A stretch of DNA of 64,000 bases, taken from NCBI GenBank assembly GCA_013339765.2, contig CM023448.1:323434941-323498940 (forward strand). The letters run 5' to 3'. Shown piece by piece: positions 32,501 through 41,989 of this stretch. This stretch comes from Haemaphysalis longicornis (lineage: Eukaryota > Arthropoda > Arachnida > Ixodida > Ixodidae). The translations under genes were made by a program, and so were the position numbers. Each line of letters opens with the position of its first letter. The first letter of the stretch is position 1. The notes beneath the pieces are model-generated. The model was not told where the DNA came from, did no database searches, and saw nothing but the letters and a program-made list of their open reading frames with translations.

Positions 32501-35065
32501 TGTGTTTATATTTTGAGAATGCATTCCCAGCTTTCCCTCTCAAAAAGCCGACCGCTCAGGAACCTTCGAAAACATACCGTAACAGTAATATTTCACACAC
32601 AGCAAGGAGTCGACTTGGATATAAACACTATAAAAATGTTTTCGAGAACTATAGTTTTTGTGTAATTCATTTTCCTGTTACTGCCCATGAAATTCAATGT
32701 GATAGTTTCATTGTTTTATTGGTTTTAGAACCTGGTAGACCAACTTTTTAAACGCCAAACTACGCACACAGCGAGCTGTTGCCCTCGTTATCAGCTGTGC
32801 GAAAATGCATTGCGCTACGCTGAATAACTCAAGAGTAATCACTTCTGAAAGAGCTGCGATGAGCCAATAAACTGCACATAAAAAGGCAGGAAACAATTTT
32901 CTGCGTATGATCGTCACCTAGCAATAGTAAAAAGAAGATGGTTGGATAACCTGACAAACATAACGTCTTGTGTATGACCGAGACGGACCGGGCATGTCAT
33001 TTTACTATTCTTTAAACATAAAGTAGTTTATATGAGATGCGTCTCAGTTGAGAATGGCAGACGTCTTTCGTTTACTGTTTATCCGGTTGCAAGTATTTTT
33101 GAAAAATTAGAAAGTTGTTAGATTCAGTGACACGGGAATGACCGCAGTTGGCCAAAGAAAGGCGTCCGAAAATTGTTTCAAACTCCTTATTCGCCGGCAA
33201 CATTGTTCTCCCCGGCAGGAAATAACTCAACAAACATGACGAGCATAAATGCAAGCCGGAAATCTCTGGAAACTTGGGGGGATTAGTTCCTCTTGCGAAT
33301 GAACTGGCAGGAGAATGTCAGCACATGATGAAAGGTGATGGGTGAAATCATATGCACCCGCAGGTACGCATTGCCCCAAGCTGTCGAGCGTCTGCAAATA
33401 GCCCTTTCCAACTAGGAAAATGTTATGAAGCTACAACTTCGAGTAAACTTCTTCGAGCACAGTTCTTATCGGATGCTCTCAGCAACGATTGCTACATGAT
33501 TGAAGAATACTGTTCAGTTCCCGCTGCAGCGAAGTGCATATATGCAGTGTAGACCGTTACTTCTTGTCAGATGACTGATCAAAAACGAAACCGCAGCAAC
33601 TCCCAAGTGGAAATTTTCAGGGGCAATAGTTAGCCATCTAAGTAGGAAGGCCCCAGGGCCGTTAATACCTCTGGTTGACGGACATTTCGAAGGCGCTCCG
33701 AAGTCATTCGAACCAATTGTCTATCGAGTGGCGCAGTGGCTTTCCAGAAAGGCGTACTTGTGAGTACGCGTTCAACTGTCAATTGAAAGTCATCGTGTAG
33801 CACAGGCACTGAAAAATTAAAGCCATTTCACTCAACGTGAAAGCTACCGGAAGTGCAGAGCAGTGATTCGCCATAATGGGCTGTAGCGCCGTTATCCGCT
33901 CACTGCTACCACCCAATGCCATTCTAATTTCTCGCCTCCGCAGTGCTCGTGCGCCCCCTGCCTGAAACCGCGCCAGCGGGAGTTCTGCTCTTTTTGTTCT
34001 TGTTTTTCCTCCCTCACATGCCGGCACTGCACCGCCACTTTTTTTCCCTTACTATCGTAAAAACCAACCCAACGAGCGTTCCTAACTAAATGAACCCGGG
34101 CGTTTCCGATTATTACGTATAGTTTGTCTCAAATGTACCTGCAGTTTTATTTGCGCTAAACAACGAGGTGATGTATGACAAGCGTTAGCGGTTCACGAGT
34201 TTCCAACGCTTATGACTATATAAATCGCTTGTCTTTCCAAGCCTCTGGGTTACGCCGCGACGACAGCCGCTACGACGGAACGCCGCGTGGCTCAACCTGG
34301 GTCCAGCGAGCGAGCTACGATGACAAGGCTAGCCCCTAAAGTGCTCTGCATTAATACGTCCATAAGGCTCCATGCATTACCCTAAAACACTCTACATTGA
34401 GCCCCTTTAAAGTTAGCGGCACTAGTACACACAATCGTATTGCTCAGAAGACATCTTTAGGGGACACTTGTTCGCCCTTTTTTCGTTACATATCAAATGT
34501 TACAGATGGACCGACGGATTTCCTCATTTATTCGGCATAGAAATACATATGCATTTAAAAGAAAGAAGGCCCTTAATGTAATTACGCACCTCGGAAATGA
34601 GCTTGTCACATGGGCTTGTTTTATCGTAGAATATGGCAATGCCCGACTCCAAGCCAAAAAATAGTTCGTACGTACCTTACTGCGCATCGTCGTGGCCTAT
34701 AGTTTCTCTTCACATCAAGCGGAATCAGAAGAGGCCGCTCCTGCCAAATTCTCTTGCGTTAGTGAGGAGCAAAGCGCGGGCGCCGTGCATCTGCTCGTGG
34801 GAAACAATGGTTTACCACGCAGACAGGGATGTAAGCTGACGCGTCCCTCTTGACGTTCAGTTGACGACGGTGGTGTGTCACCCACCACAATGCGAGTCCA
34901 AGCAGTGACCCTGTATTTCTCCTTGAGAGGGGCCTTGTCGTCCGCTCATCACGTGAGCGAGAAGCTTTTTGTGTGCCAAAGTGGCTATTGGGCGTGCTGT
35001 TTAGCCATGATCAACAGAAAAGACACCTAAGCTGATACACAGACAAAAAGAAAAGCTTGATACAC

Positions 35066-35120
35066 ATGCGCGCGCGCGCGCACGGGTGTGTTCATGTTTG
35101 TGCGTGTGTGTGCGTGTGCG
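35066..35120. repeat. (GC)n then (GT)n microsatellite
   Basis: Starts with alternating C and G (about 14 bases), then GT/GC alternation. Confidence 0.9.
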
Positions 35121-35177
35121 TGAGTGATAGAGAGAGAAAGCATTGAGAGTGAATTTTTGAACGTGTATTTCCTTTTC

Positions 35178-35212
35178 CAATAAAGCAACTCTCTCTCTCT
35201 CTCTCTCTCTCC
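35178..35212 (+). repeat. (CT)n tail after AATAAAG
   Basis: AATAAAGCAA followed by CT repeated about 11 times. The arrangement equals the LINE tails at 11717 and 23868, so this may mark the 3' end of another LINE or SINE, but no coding similarity is seen upstream. Confidence 0.5.
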
Positions 35213-35569
35213 ACTTACGGAAGAATTGTTTGGTTGACAGTGTCTTTTTGCCTCCATTGCTGACAGTCAGTGCTGTCATCTTAGTTCGCGCGCCATTCTG
35301 GCCCCTATCCATGTCTAACACTACCGCGCTCCGCATCCTGGGTCTAAAGCGTGCGTGCCTGCTGCAGTCAACCGGGACACGTTTACTACCGCTACCTACG
35401 CAGGTGTTTGACAGCAGAGGTGGTGATCCAACCGCAGGCTTCAACCTCAGCCTGATTATGTGAGGCGCGCCGATATTGAAGGGAGGCTACAAAGGCTGTA
35501 ACGCGCTGAGTTATTGTGGTCGGACGTTCATATCTCGAAGTTTCAGGTTGAGATTACATGTGACATTAA

Positions 35570-36713
35570 AGGGGTACTGACACAAAATTTTCAAAGCGCG
35601 ATAACTTCGGAGGTAGATTGGTGTGAACACACATACATCATCTGCAAAATATCAGCGGCGAATACAGCCTAGAACATATTTAAAATCAATTTTAAAGTGT
35701 GCGAAACGCAACCGAGCGGCCAGCAGAGGACCACGTGCAATCGACATCCCCTGGATATTTTGTAAATAAACAACATCCAAACACGCCAGGAGTTTGTGTT
35801 CGCCGCTTCCGCACTGCCGGCGTTTTTCGCCGGCTCGCCCGGATCGCCGCTCCAATCGGAGGGCGGAGCTTCTGCTCTCGAGAACGAACGACCCGATCGT
35901 TGGCGGCGCAGGCGCCGTGATTTCGTCCGCTCATCGGGCAGCTGGCCGCGACCAAAGTTCTACAGAGATTCCAGGCACTCTGTTTTTATTACTTTTTATT
36001 TACATTGGACGCGAAAACGCGATGGAAACACGAAAAGCCCACTGAGCGAGCCACACGGTCGCTGTGCAGGCGGCGGCCACGGCCGCGAAGTGGCGCAGGC
36101 CGGCGCAGGTAGCTTGAGTGGTAGCTTGTTACCGCTGCACGAAATTGTACCCAAGTCCCAACCATGGCAGCTTATATAAGAAAGGAGTTAATGATGCGAT
36201 GGCGGGTTGAATTAAAAATTATCTGCACCGCTTACGAGTGCGGCAATCGAATATCCACCGCAGTGCTAAGCCGAACACATCTGTAGGCGGACCTGTAGGC
36301 AGACCGGCCGGCTGCTCCCAGCGCGCGTCTTGCCACCCGCTAGCTCCGCGGCAGCATTTGCACTCGCAGCGCCTGCGTCACGTCCACGGTCGCTTTTTAA
36401 TTAAGCGGCGCACGAGATCAGTACGTTGGGGCATTAGCAGAAACTGCCGGCGATGCGGATTCGACAGTGCTACGGCAGCTCTGCTCTGTGATATCCCTCC
36501 GACGGTCACGTGGTCAGCTTTGTTCACATAAAATGCATCGTTTCGCGGCGCCCGCTGAAACCGAAACTGCGACTGGCCGCATTGAAAATGCCTCTAATAT
36601 AAACAACCGTCGCACGCTGAAGCAAATGAGGTTTCTACAGGTGATAAGTAGGTCAATAGCTATTTATCGCAAAAAAAAAAAACGAGATGCAAAATTTTTG
36701 TGTCAGTGCCCCT
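35570..36713. mobile_element. TTAA-flanked non-autonomous element (piggyBac-like)
   Basis: Left end AGGGGTACTGACACAAAATT at 35570-35589; the right end at about 36694-36713 is its reverse complement with one substitution (GTAC/GCAC) and a one-base shift in the T-run. TTAA occurs immediately outside both ends (35566-35569 and 36714-36717), the target duplication of piggyBac-type elements. The 1.1-kb interior has a GC-rich core (35800-36480) without transposase similarity; long open frames there look like composition effects. Confidence 0.8.
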
Positions 36714-36813
36714 TTAAGTGAGGCATAAGATCAACGCTCCTACTGCTTATGTGGACGTTTTACAGCCTCTATTGCTATTTTCATTGTGAACGAGAACACG
36801 TAAACTATACCTC

Positions 36814-36814
<1 letters not shown>

Positions 36815-36854
<40 letters not shown>

Positions 36855-37033
36855 AGAAGAAGAAAGAAAGAAAGAAAGAAATAAAGAAAGGAAGAAAGAG
36901 AAAAAGAAGGAAAGAAAGACAGGAAGAGAAAGAAGGAAAGGAAGAAAGAAAGAAAGACGGGAAGAAAAGAATAAAAGAAAGGACGAAAGACAGAAAGAAA
37001 GACACAAAGAAAAGCAGAAAGAAAAAGAAAGAA
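36815..37033. repeat. (GAAA)n polypurine tract, left part
   Basis: About 220 bp of GAAA repeats with GAAG, GACA and GAGA variants. It ends exactly where LINE coding sequence begins. Confidence 0.95.
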
Positions 37034-37236
37034 GAAATTGACGTAATTCTGACGTCATCCCCTGACATCACATCTCCCATTACGCACGTGCCTGGGTTAA
37101 GTGACCACGCCGTGCTTCACTTTACTTTTTTCGCTTCCTCCCAATAGAAAACCTAAGCGGCTAAAACTAATCAGAGATTAAAACAGAGCTAACTTCGAGG
37201 CTATAAACGCTGAACTTTGAGGCCTTTACGGATACT

Positions 37237-37713
37237 TTGCTGCCATCTGGCATGGAGCAAAGCAATGAAGACTTATGGTCCTCTTACACATGTAAGGTTT
37301 TAGAATTGATTAATAAATACATACCGTTGAGTAATGTGTACAGCAACTCTAATGCTGCCTGGTATACGCGGTATCTTAAAAGACTATCCAGTCAGAAAGC
37401 CAGACTCTTCCGTGCTGCTAAAAAATTGTCAAGTTCGGGGCAGTGGGCTGCCTATTGGCTAGCAGCAGCATCCTACGCGAAAGCATTGAAAACGGCTAAG
37501 AGCAATTTTTTCCACTGTACCTTACCCTCCTTACTGAAAACTAACCCTAAGCGTTTTTGGAGCAGTATGAAGCCGAAGCGGGTCTGTAACATTTGTCTGG
37601 TAGACATGTCGGGAGAACCAGTTCCGAACCATTTGTGTGCCTCTGTACTTAATTCTTTTTCTGACCCCTTTATCAATGATTCCCCCCCCCCCTCCCCCCA
37701 TGCAAGAGTCTAA
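37237..37713 (+). pseudogene. LINE ORF2 linker between endonuclease and RT
   Basis: YLKRLSSQKARLFRAAKKL and KRFWSSMKPKR are typical of the region between endonuclease and RT in CR1/Jockey ORF2. The frame ends in a C-run at 37682-37697, which has shifted the frame; the following part (37700-37912) continues in another frame. Confidence 0.75.
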
Positions 37714-37916
37714 TTTTTTCCCCATGAATCCATTAACTCTTGATCCTGCTGGTATTGCAGCCATAATATCTCAACTAAAAATTTGGTCGTCATCCAGTGG
37801 TCCTGTTGACGTAACCTCTAAATTTCTTGAGAATACTAAAGAGTACAGCTCAATTATATTGTATTTCATTTACATCAAATCTATTGACGAGAGTTACTTG
37901 CCCACGGAATGAAAGA

Positions 37917-38404
37917 CCGGCAGGGTGGTTCCACTCTACAAGTCAGGTGACGCGCATAACCCCTCAAACTACCGTCCCATATCCATTACTTCCATTCCTT
38001 GTAAAATCCTCGAACACATAATATTCACTCATTTGGTTAACTTTCTTGAGTCCAATCAGTTTTTTCATAGTTCCCAACATGGTTTCAGAAAAAACTTATC
38101 TTGTGAAACTCAACTTATTACGTCCACCAATGACTTGCATGCATTGCTTGACTCCTCTTTTGTAACTGACTGTGTCTTTCTGGATTTTTCCAAAGCGTTC
38201 GATAAAGTTAATCATCAACTTCTCCTATTGAAATTACGTAATTTGAAAATTGATCCCCAAGTCTTACAATGGATAGAAGTATTTCTTTCTAACCGAACTC
38301 AGTTTGTGTCTGCCAACCAAACTAACTCCCCTAAGGCACCTGTGCGCTCAGGTGTACCTCAGGGCTCTGTGCTAGGACCCTTACTTTTTTCTAATATACA
38401 TTAA
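37917..38404 (+). pseudogene. LINE RT, fingers to motif B
   Basis: GRVVPLYKSGD, NYRPISITSIPCKILEH, HGFRKNLSCETQL, motif A CVFLDFSKAFDKVNHQ (Asp intact) and motif B SGVPQGSVLGPLLF. Upstream a TGA (37910-37912) interrupts NERPAGW-like linker sequence. Confidence 0.9.
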
Positions 38405-38408
38405 CGAC

Positions 38409-39248
38409 TTGCCTAGTAATATTTATTTTTCTATTTGCCTTTTTGCTGATGACTGTGTGCTTTATCGTAACATTACCAGTTCCTCTGACGTTGAATGCCT
38501 ACAATCTGACTTTAATAATATTTCTTCTTGGTGCAAACTTTGGCATATGGAGCTTAACGTAGCTAAATGTAAAGTGATGAGAATATCCCATAATCAATTA
38601 ATTTGTCCTGGTTATTTTCTTAACAGTACCCCATTAGAGTCCGTAGTCGAATATAAATACCTTGGTGTGCACATAACTAACAACCTCTCCTGGTGTCGAC
38701 ATATTGATTTTATAACATCTAAGGCTAACCGCATGCTTGGACACTTAAAACGAAATTTTTCCTTAGCCCCTTCTTCTCTCAAAAAACAGTTATATGTTAC
38801 TTATGTGCGCCCCATACTAGAGTATGCTTCGTCAACTTGGGATCCTGGATATACTAATCTAACTAACCAACTTGAAGCTGTACAAAACCGTTCTGTAAGA
38901 TTCATACTCTCTAACTATCATCGCACGGCCAGTGTAACTTCTATGAAATCCAGTCTGAACCTAACTCCTCTGGCTACACGTAGAAAACTGTCCCGTCTGT
39001 GCCTATTTCAGAAAGTGTATCATAATAACCATGTACTCAAATCACGCTGGATACAACCCGCACGTTTCATATCTGAACGTCTTGACCATCGTCACAAAGT
39101 TCATATCCCGCACCAAAACACGGTCACCTACTCTCATTCGTTTTTGCCGAAAACGTGCCGTGAGTGGAACCACCTGCCTGCTTCATTATCTTGCATTACT
39201 AACCCTGACCATTTCCGGGTAGCATTGTCAAATTCAAATTTGCTGTAA
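38409..39248 (+). CDS. LINE RT motif C, thumb and C-terminal domain
   Basis: Open frame of about 279 codons following a one-base frameshift after motif B. FADDCVLYR (motif C, both Asp present), SWCKLWHMELNVAKCKVM, YKYLGVHITNNLSW, YVRPILEYASSTWDPGY, QLEAVQNRSVRFILSNYH and CREWNHLPASL. This is the best preserved CR1-like 3' half in the window and the reference for the copies at 18.4 and 27.5 kb. Confidence 0.9.
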   Translation: MPSNIYFSICLFADDCVLYRNITSSSDVECLQSDFNNISSWCKLWHMELNVAKCKVMRISHNQLICPGYFLNSTPLESVVEYKYLGVHITNNLSWCRHIDFITSKANRMLGHLKRNFSLAPSSLKKQLYVTYVRPILEYASSTWDPGYTNLTNQLEAVQNRSVRFILSNYHRTASVTSMKSSLNLTPLATRRKLSRLCLFQKVYHNNHVLKSRWIQPARFISERLDHRHKVHIPHQNTVTYSHSFLPKTCREWNHLPASLSCITNPDHFRVALSNSNLL

Positions 39249-39586
39249 GTTTCTTTTTTCAATACTTTCTACTAAGGAGCGCTTTTCCGTGTTTCGTTGT
39301 TTATTGTTTCTTTTTTCGTTTTTTAGTGTAGTGTATGCTTGTGTCAATCCGCCGTTACTGTGTTCATTTAGGCGAATGATGTGCGCTTATAATTTGCTTT
39401 TCTTTTGCTCCGAGTGTGATTCGTTTATGCTGCGTTTATTGCATTTGCTTTAAGAGGTTTTTTTTTAACATTATTGTATATTTTTGTGTGTACAATTCTT
39501 AAACACTTGTCGCGTGCTTTTGCCATCTTTTTTTTTTGCTTTTATGCGAGCCCCTCCCCTCGACAAAGCTTGTATGTCCTGAGGGT

Positions 39587-39619
39587 AAAATAAATAAATA
39601 AATAAATAAATAAATAAAC
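39587..39619 (+). repeat. (AAAT)n LINE tail
   Basis: About eight AAAT units after GAGGGTAAAAT, the typical 3' end of this LINE family, also seen degenerate at 27060-27084. Confidence 0.9.
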
Positions 39620-39628
39620 AGAGAGAAA

Positions 39629-39677
<49 letters not shown>

Positions 39678-39784
39678 CAGGAAGAAAGAGAAAGAAAGAA
39701 AGAAAAAAGAAAAGAAGAGAAAGAAAAGAGAGAAAGAAGGAAGAAAGAGAAAGAAGGAAAGAAAGAAGAAAGAAAGGAAAGAAA

Positions 39785-39817
<33 letters not shown>

Positions 39818-39820
39818 AAA
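39620..39820. repeat. (GAAA)n polypurine tract, right part
   Basis: Continuation of the tract at 36815-37033 on the other side of the LINE. Confidence 0.95.
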
Positions 39821-40171
39821 TGAGGAGACACTTGTTAGGAGTCGCGCTCGACCAGAGATGAAATGAACATATTTTCGGAGTAAATGAAACAAATTCGGCG
39901 TGCAACGCTGGGAGACAGAACTAACGGGGGCTGTCCATTTGTGCACGATATGAGGGCTCAGGGCCGAGTTGGCACAGATTTTATTAGCCATGGTTTCTCT
40001 CGTACGTGTGAGGGCTTTTAGATGACAAAGTATGTCGACCCGAGCGGCGTCCTTCAAGCGTTGGCGGCTTTGAGTCTGCAACTTTCGTAGTTTAAGCTGC
40101 CAGTCTGGTTGGGAGGGGAGGGATGGCGAGGCGCTGGCAGGCGTGGGAGGTGTGCAAAGCCTCTCCCTAGC

Positions 40172-40225
40172 AGCGGCGTGGCCGAGCGGTTATCTTTCGC
40201 TCCGATGATATGCCTCCGATATTTT
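40172..40225 (+). pseudogene. tRNA-Ser-like 5' half
   Basis: GCAGCGGCGTGGCCGAGCGG resembles the 5' half and A-box of a serine tRNA. No anticodon stem, B-box or 3' acceptor strand follows. A SINE head fragment or tRNA relic. Confidence 0.35.
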
Positions 40226-40239
40226 GAATTACATATTCA

Positions 40240-41450
40240 GATCAAACTAGACGTTACATAGACGTTTGAATCCCTGAACGCCAACTCCATAAACTTGGTT
40301 ATAGTTTACCTACGTCCGACCTGTCCAACCGAAACCGAATGCAAATCCCGAAAACCGAATCAACGGTAACTTCGCCGGTACTGAACCTAATCTGGAACTG
40401 ATTTTTTTTTTCATCGGGCTGCCGCCGATACGAACTGAATCCGAAGAAAAAAAAATGAAGGAAGCTCACCCTAACACGTAAGACTTGAAGGTAGAGAAGC
40501 TGTACGCAACTTCAAGACCATCACGATGGTTTAATTAAGTCCACGATTGCAACCGATTTGCTTCTTCTCCGCTGCCGCCACGACCTTTACTCCATCATTG
40601 TTGGTATAAATGTGAGCTTCCTTTATTTTGGGGGGAGTGATAATCATTGGACATCACCTTGGAGGGGCGTACGCTATGACGTGTCTTTCTCGCCCCAAGC
40701 AAGTGTTGCCACGATTACGGCGAACACCGCTGGGGTCTTTCTCGTTCCGAGCAAGTGTTGACTCGATTACGGCGAACACTGGAGGTTTTTTTTCGGCCAA
40801 TCTGCGCCAATGTTGGATTGAAAAAGGTGCGCGGGAAACGTTGGGCGGTCGTCGCGAGGCACGCACACACGAGCGCTCGGCATTTTGCCGGTTTTTTTAA
40901 CTGCCGGGTGGTCGCCTGCTAGCGAGGCAAGCGCTTACATGCGCGCGCTAGACATTTTCTTGGTATTTTTAACTTCGGACAGGAAAACTTACGATTCGCT
41001 TCTTTCATTTTGGCGCTAATTCCTCTCTTTGCACCATCAAAACTGCACCGCTCGTCGTAACAAGCGATAGAGCGAGCCACCCCGCGACGCGTTTCCAAAG
41101 CCGTGCTTGTACCAATTGTATCGCGCCTCCGACAGGTGGCGACACGAGTCCCACCCAAGCTCGGCGAGGCAAAGCTACGGTAAAGCGGTGCCGGCGCGCG
41201 CGACCAGTCAGTGACGTCATCGGTCGGCGAGGTTTCCCTGCGCACGTTCGCTGGCCCAACCACCAGCTTAAACAGCCTAGCTGTTAAATCGGTTCAGTAT
41301 CACCGTAGGTACGCGAGACGAAAAATCGCGCACAGTCGTTCCCGCTCAACTCGACCGTGGCATACGCGACGAAAGCTTCTTGCTCTCTCCCGGAAAGGGG
41401 GCGGCTCGTGATGTTCTCTTCGGCCGCCTTCGATATATGGCAGGCCGGGA
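40240..41450. other. No gene; minor tandem repeats
   Basis: 40300-40450 has irregular CCGAACC/AACCGAA-like motifs. A 52-bp tandem pair lies at 40690-40793. The rest is CpG-rich and without recognisable coding similarity. Confidence 0.45.
40690..40793. repeat. 52-bp tandem duplication
   Basis: Copies 40690-40741 and 40742-40793 share AGCAAGTGTTG...CGATTACGGCGAACAC, with roughly 80% identity. Confidence 0.8.
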
Positions 41451-41455
41451 AGATT

Positions 41456-41985
41456 ACTTTTAGGGGCGAAGCTCCTCTTGCTCGGGCCCTGTCCCGTCCC
41501 TCGTTGCTGCTGTATACGGCACGGCACATTAATGATGATTGTGACAGGATCCCCCTAGGGATTGGCCAACCAAAGATTGGCCGACGAGGTCAAAACGTTC
41601 AACGCGTTCGTTGCTACCCAACAAGGAGAAGAGGAAGAAGAAGAGGTTGTCGTTCGTCGCCTGCGAGCTCAAAACACGTACCGGGGGTACACGACACGAG
41701 ACGCTCTGCAGAAGGCGACGACCAAGTTGGCTAAAATGTCACACACCGAATTCGCCAACTTACCAATGGAGATTCTCATCGTCCAAAACAACCCCTACAT
41801 AACCACCCCAAACATCGACGTCGTCGACGGGTTTGTCAACGGAGCGGTGGAAATCTTGACGTGTCGAGTCTTTATATGATGTGCGGGTGAATGTTTCACG
41901 GTTTTACCGATAAGCATTTTTGCTTCGCCCCTCTCATCATCATTCACTTCGTGGAGATGGCGGGATTTTTTTCCTCCGCAAAGTG
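41456..41985 (+). mobile_element. GGGGCGAAGC-type element carrying helicase scrap
   Basis: Begins TTTTAGGGGCGAAGCTCC at 41459 and ends near GCTTCGCCCCTCTC (41926-41939), then GTGGAGATGGCGGGATTTTT, the same ends as the repeat at 9313-9690. The interior differs: it contains a Pif1-like helicase fragment. Either the helicase relic was captured, or the termini belong to a Helitron-derived family. Confidence 0.55.
41562..41879 (+). pseudogene. Helitron/Pif1-type helicase C-terminal fragment
   Basis: 105 codons. RLADEVKTFNAFVATQ, TTRDALQKATTKLAKM and ANLPMEILIV, then NPYITTPNIDVVDGFVNGAV. The last resembles the Pif1/Helitron helicase motif in which a pair of hydrophobic strands precedes N-[IL]-D-V-x-x-G-[LF]-x-N-G. 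An acidic run (EEEEEE) comes from GAA/GAG codons. Walker motifs and the Rep domain are absent. In Helitrons this helicase unwinds DNA for rolling-circle transposition. Confidence 0.5.
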
Positions 41986-41989
41986 TAGT

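Larger units (their letters stand above)
30125..35560. other. No gene seen; low-complexity tracts
   Basis: No convincing coding frame. Contains a C-rich run near 30541-30570, a T-run at 31080-31093, a GC- and CpG-rich patch at about 31640-32430 with long but uncharacteristic open frames, and AT-rich DNA from 32430 to 34200. A segment at 31025-31125 (CAGCGCTTCGTG...GCCTGCACCAACT) vaguely resembles the Penelope-like terminal segments at 6293 and 53272. Confidence 0.45.
37034..39619 (+). mobile_element. CR1-like LINE inserted in a (GAAA)n tract
   Basis: Starts within the endonuclease (IDVILTSSPDITSP, then GLSDHAVLHFTF with the catalytic SDH), continues through linker, RT and C-terminal domain to TAA at 39246-39248, then a 3' UTR ending GAGGGTAAAAT(AAAT)n. 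No RNase H, consistent with CR1-type. Frames are broken in at least four places. (GAAA)n lies on both sides, so the element inserted into an existing polypurine tract and was 5'-truncated. Confidence 0.9.

Noticed and set aside
36749..37147. Lys/Glu-rich and Ser/Phe-rich open frames over the GAAA tract
   Set aside because: Products of the (GAAA)n repeat in different frames; the same pattern appears at 39471-40081.
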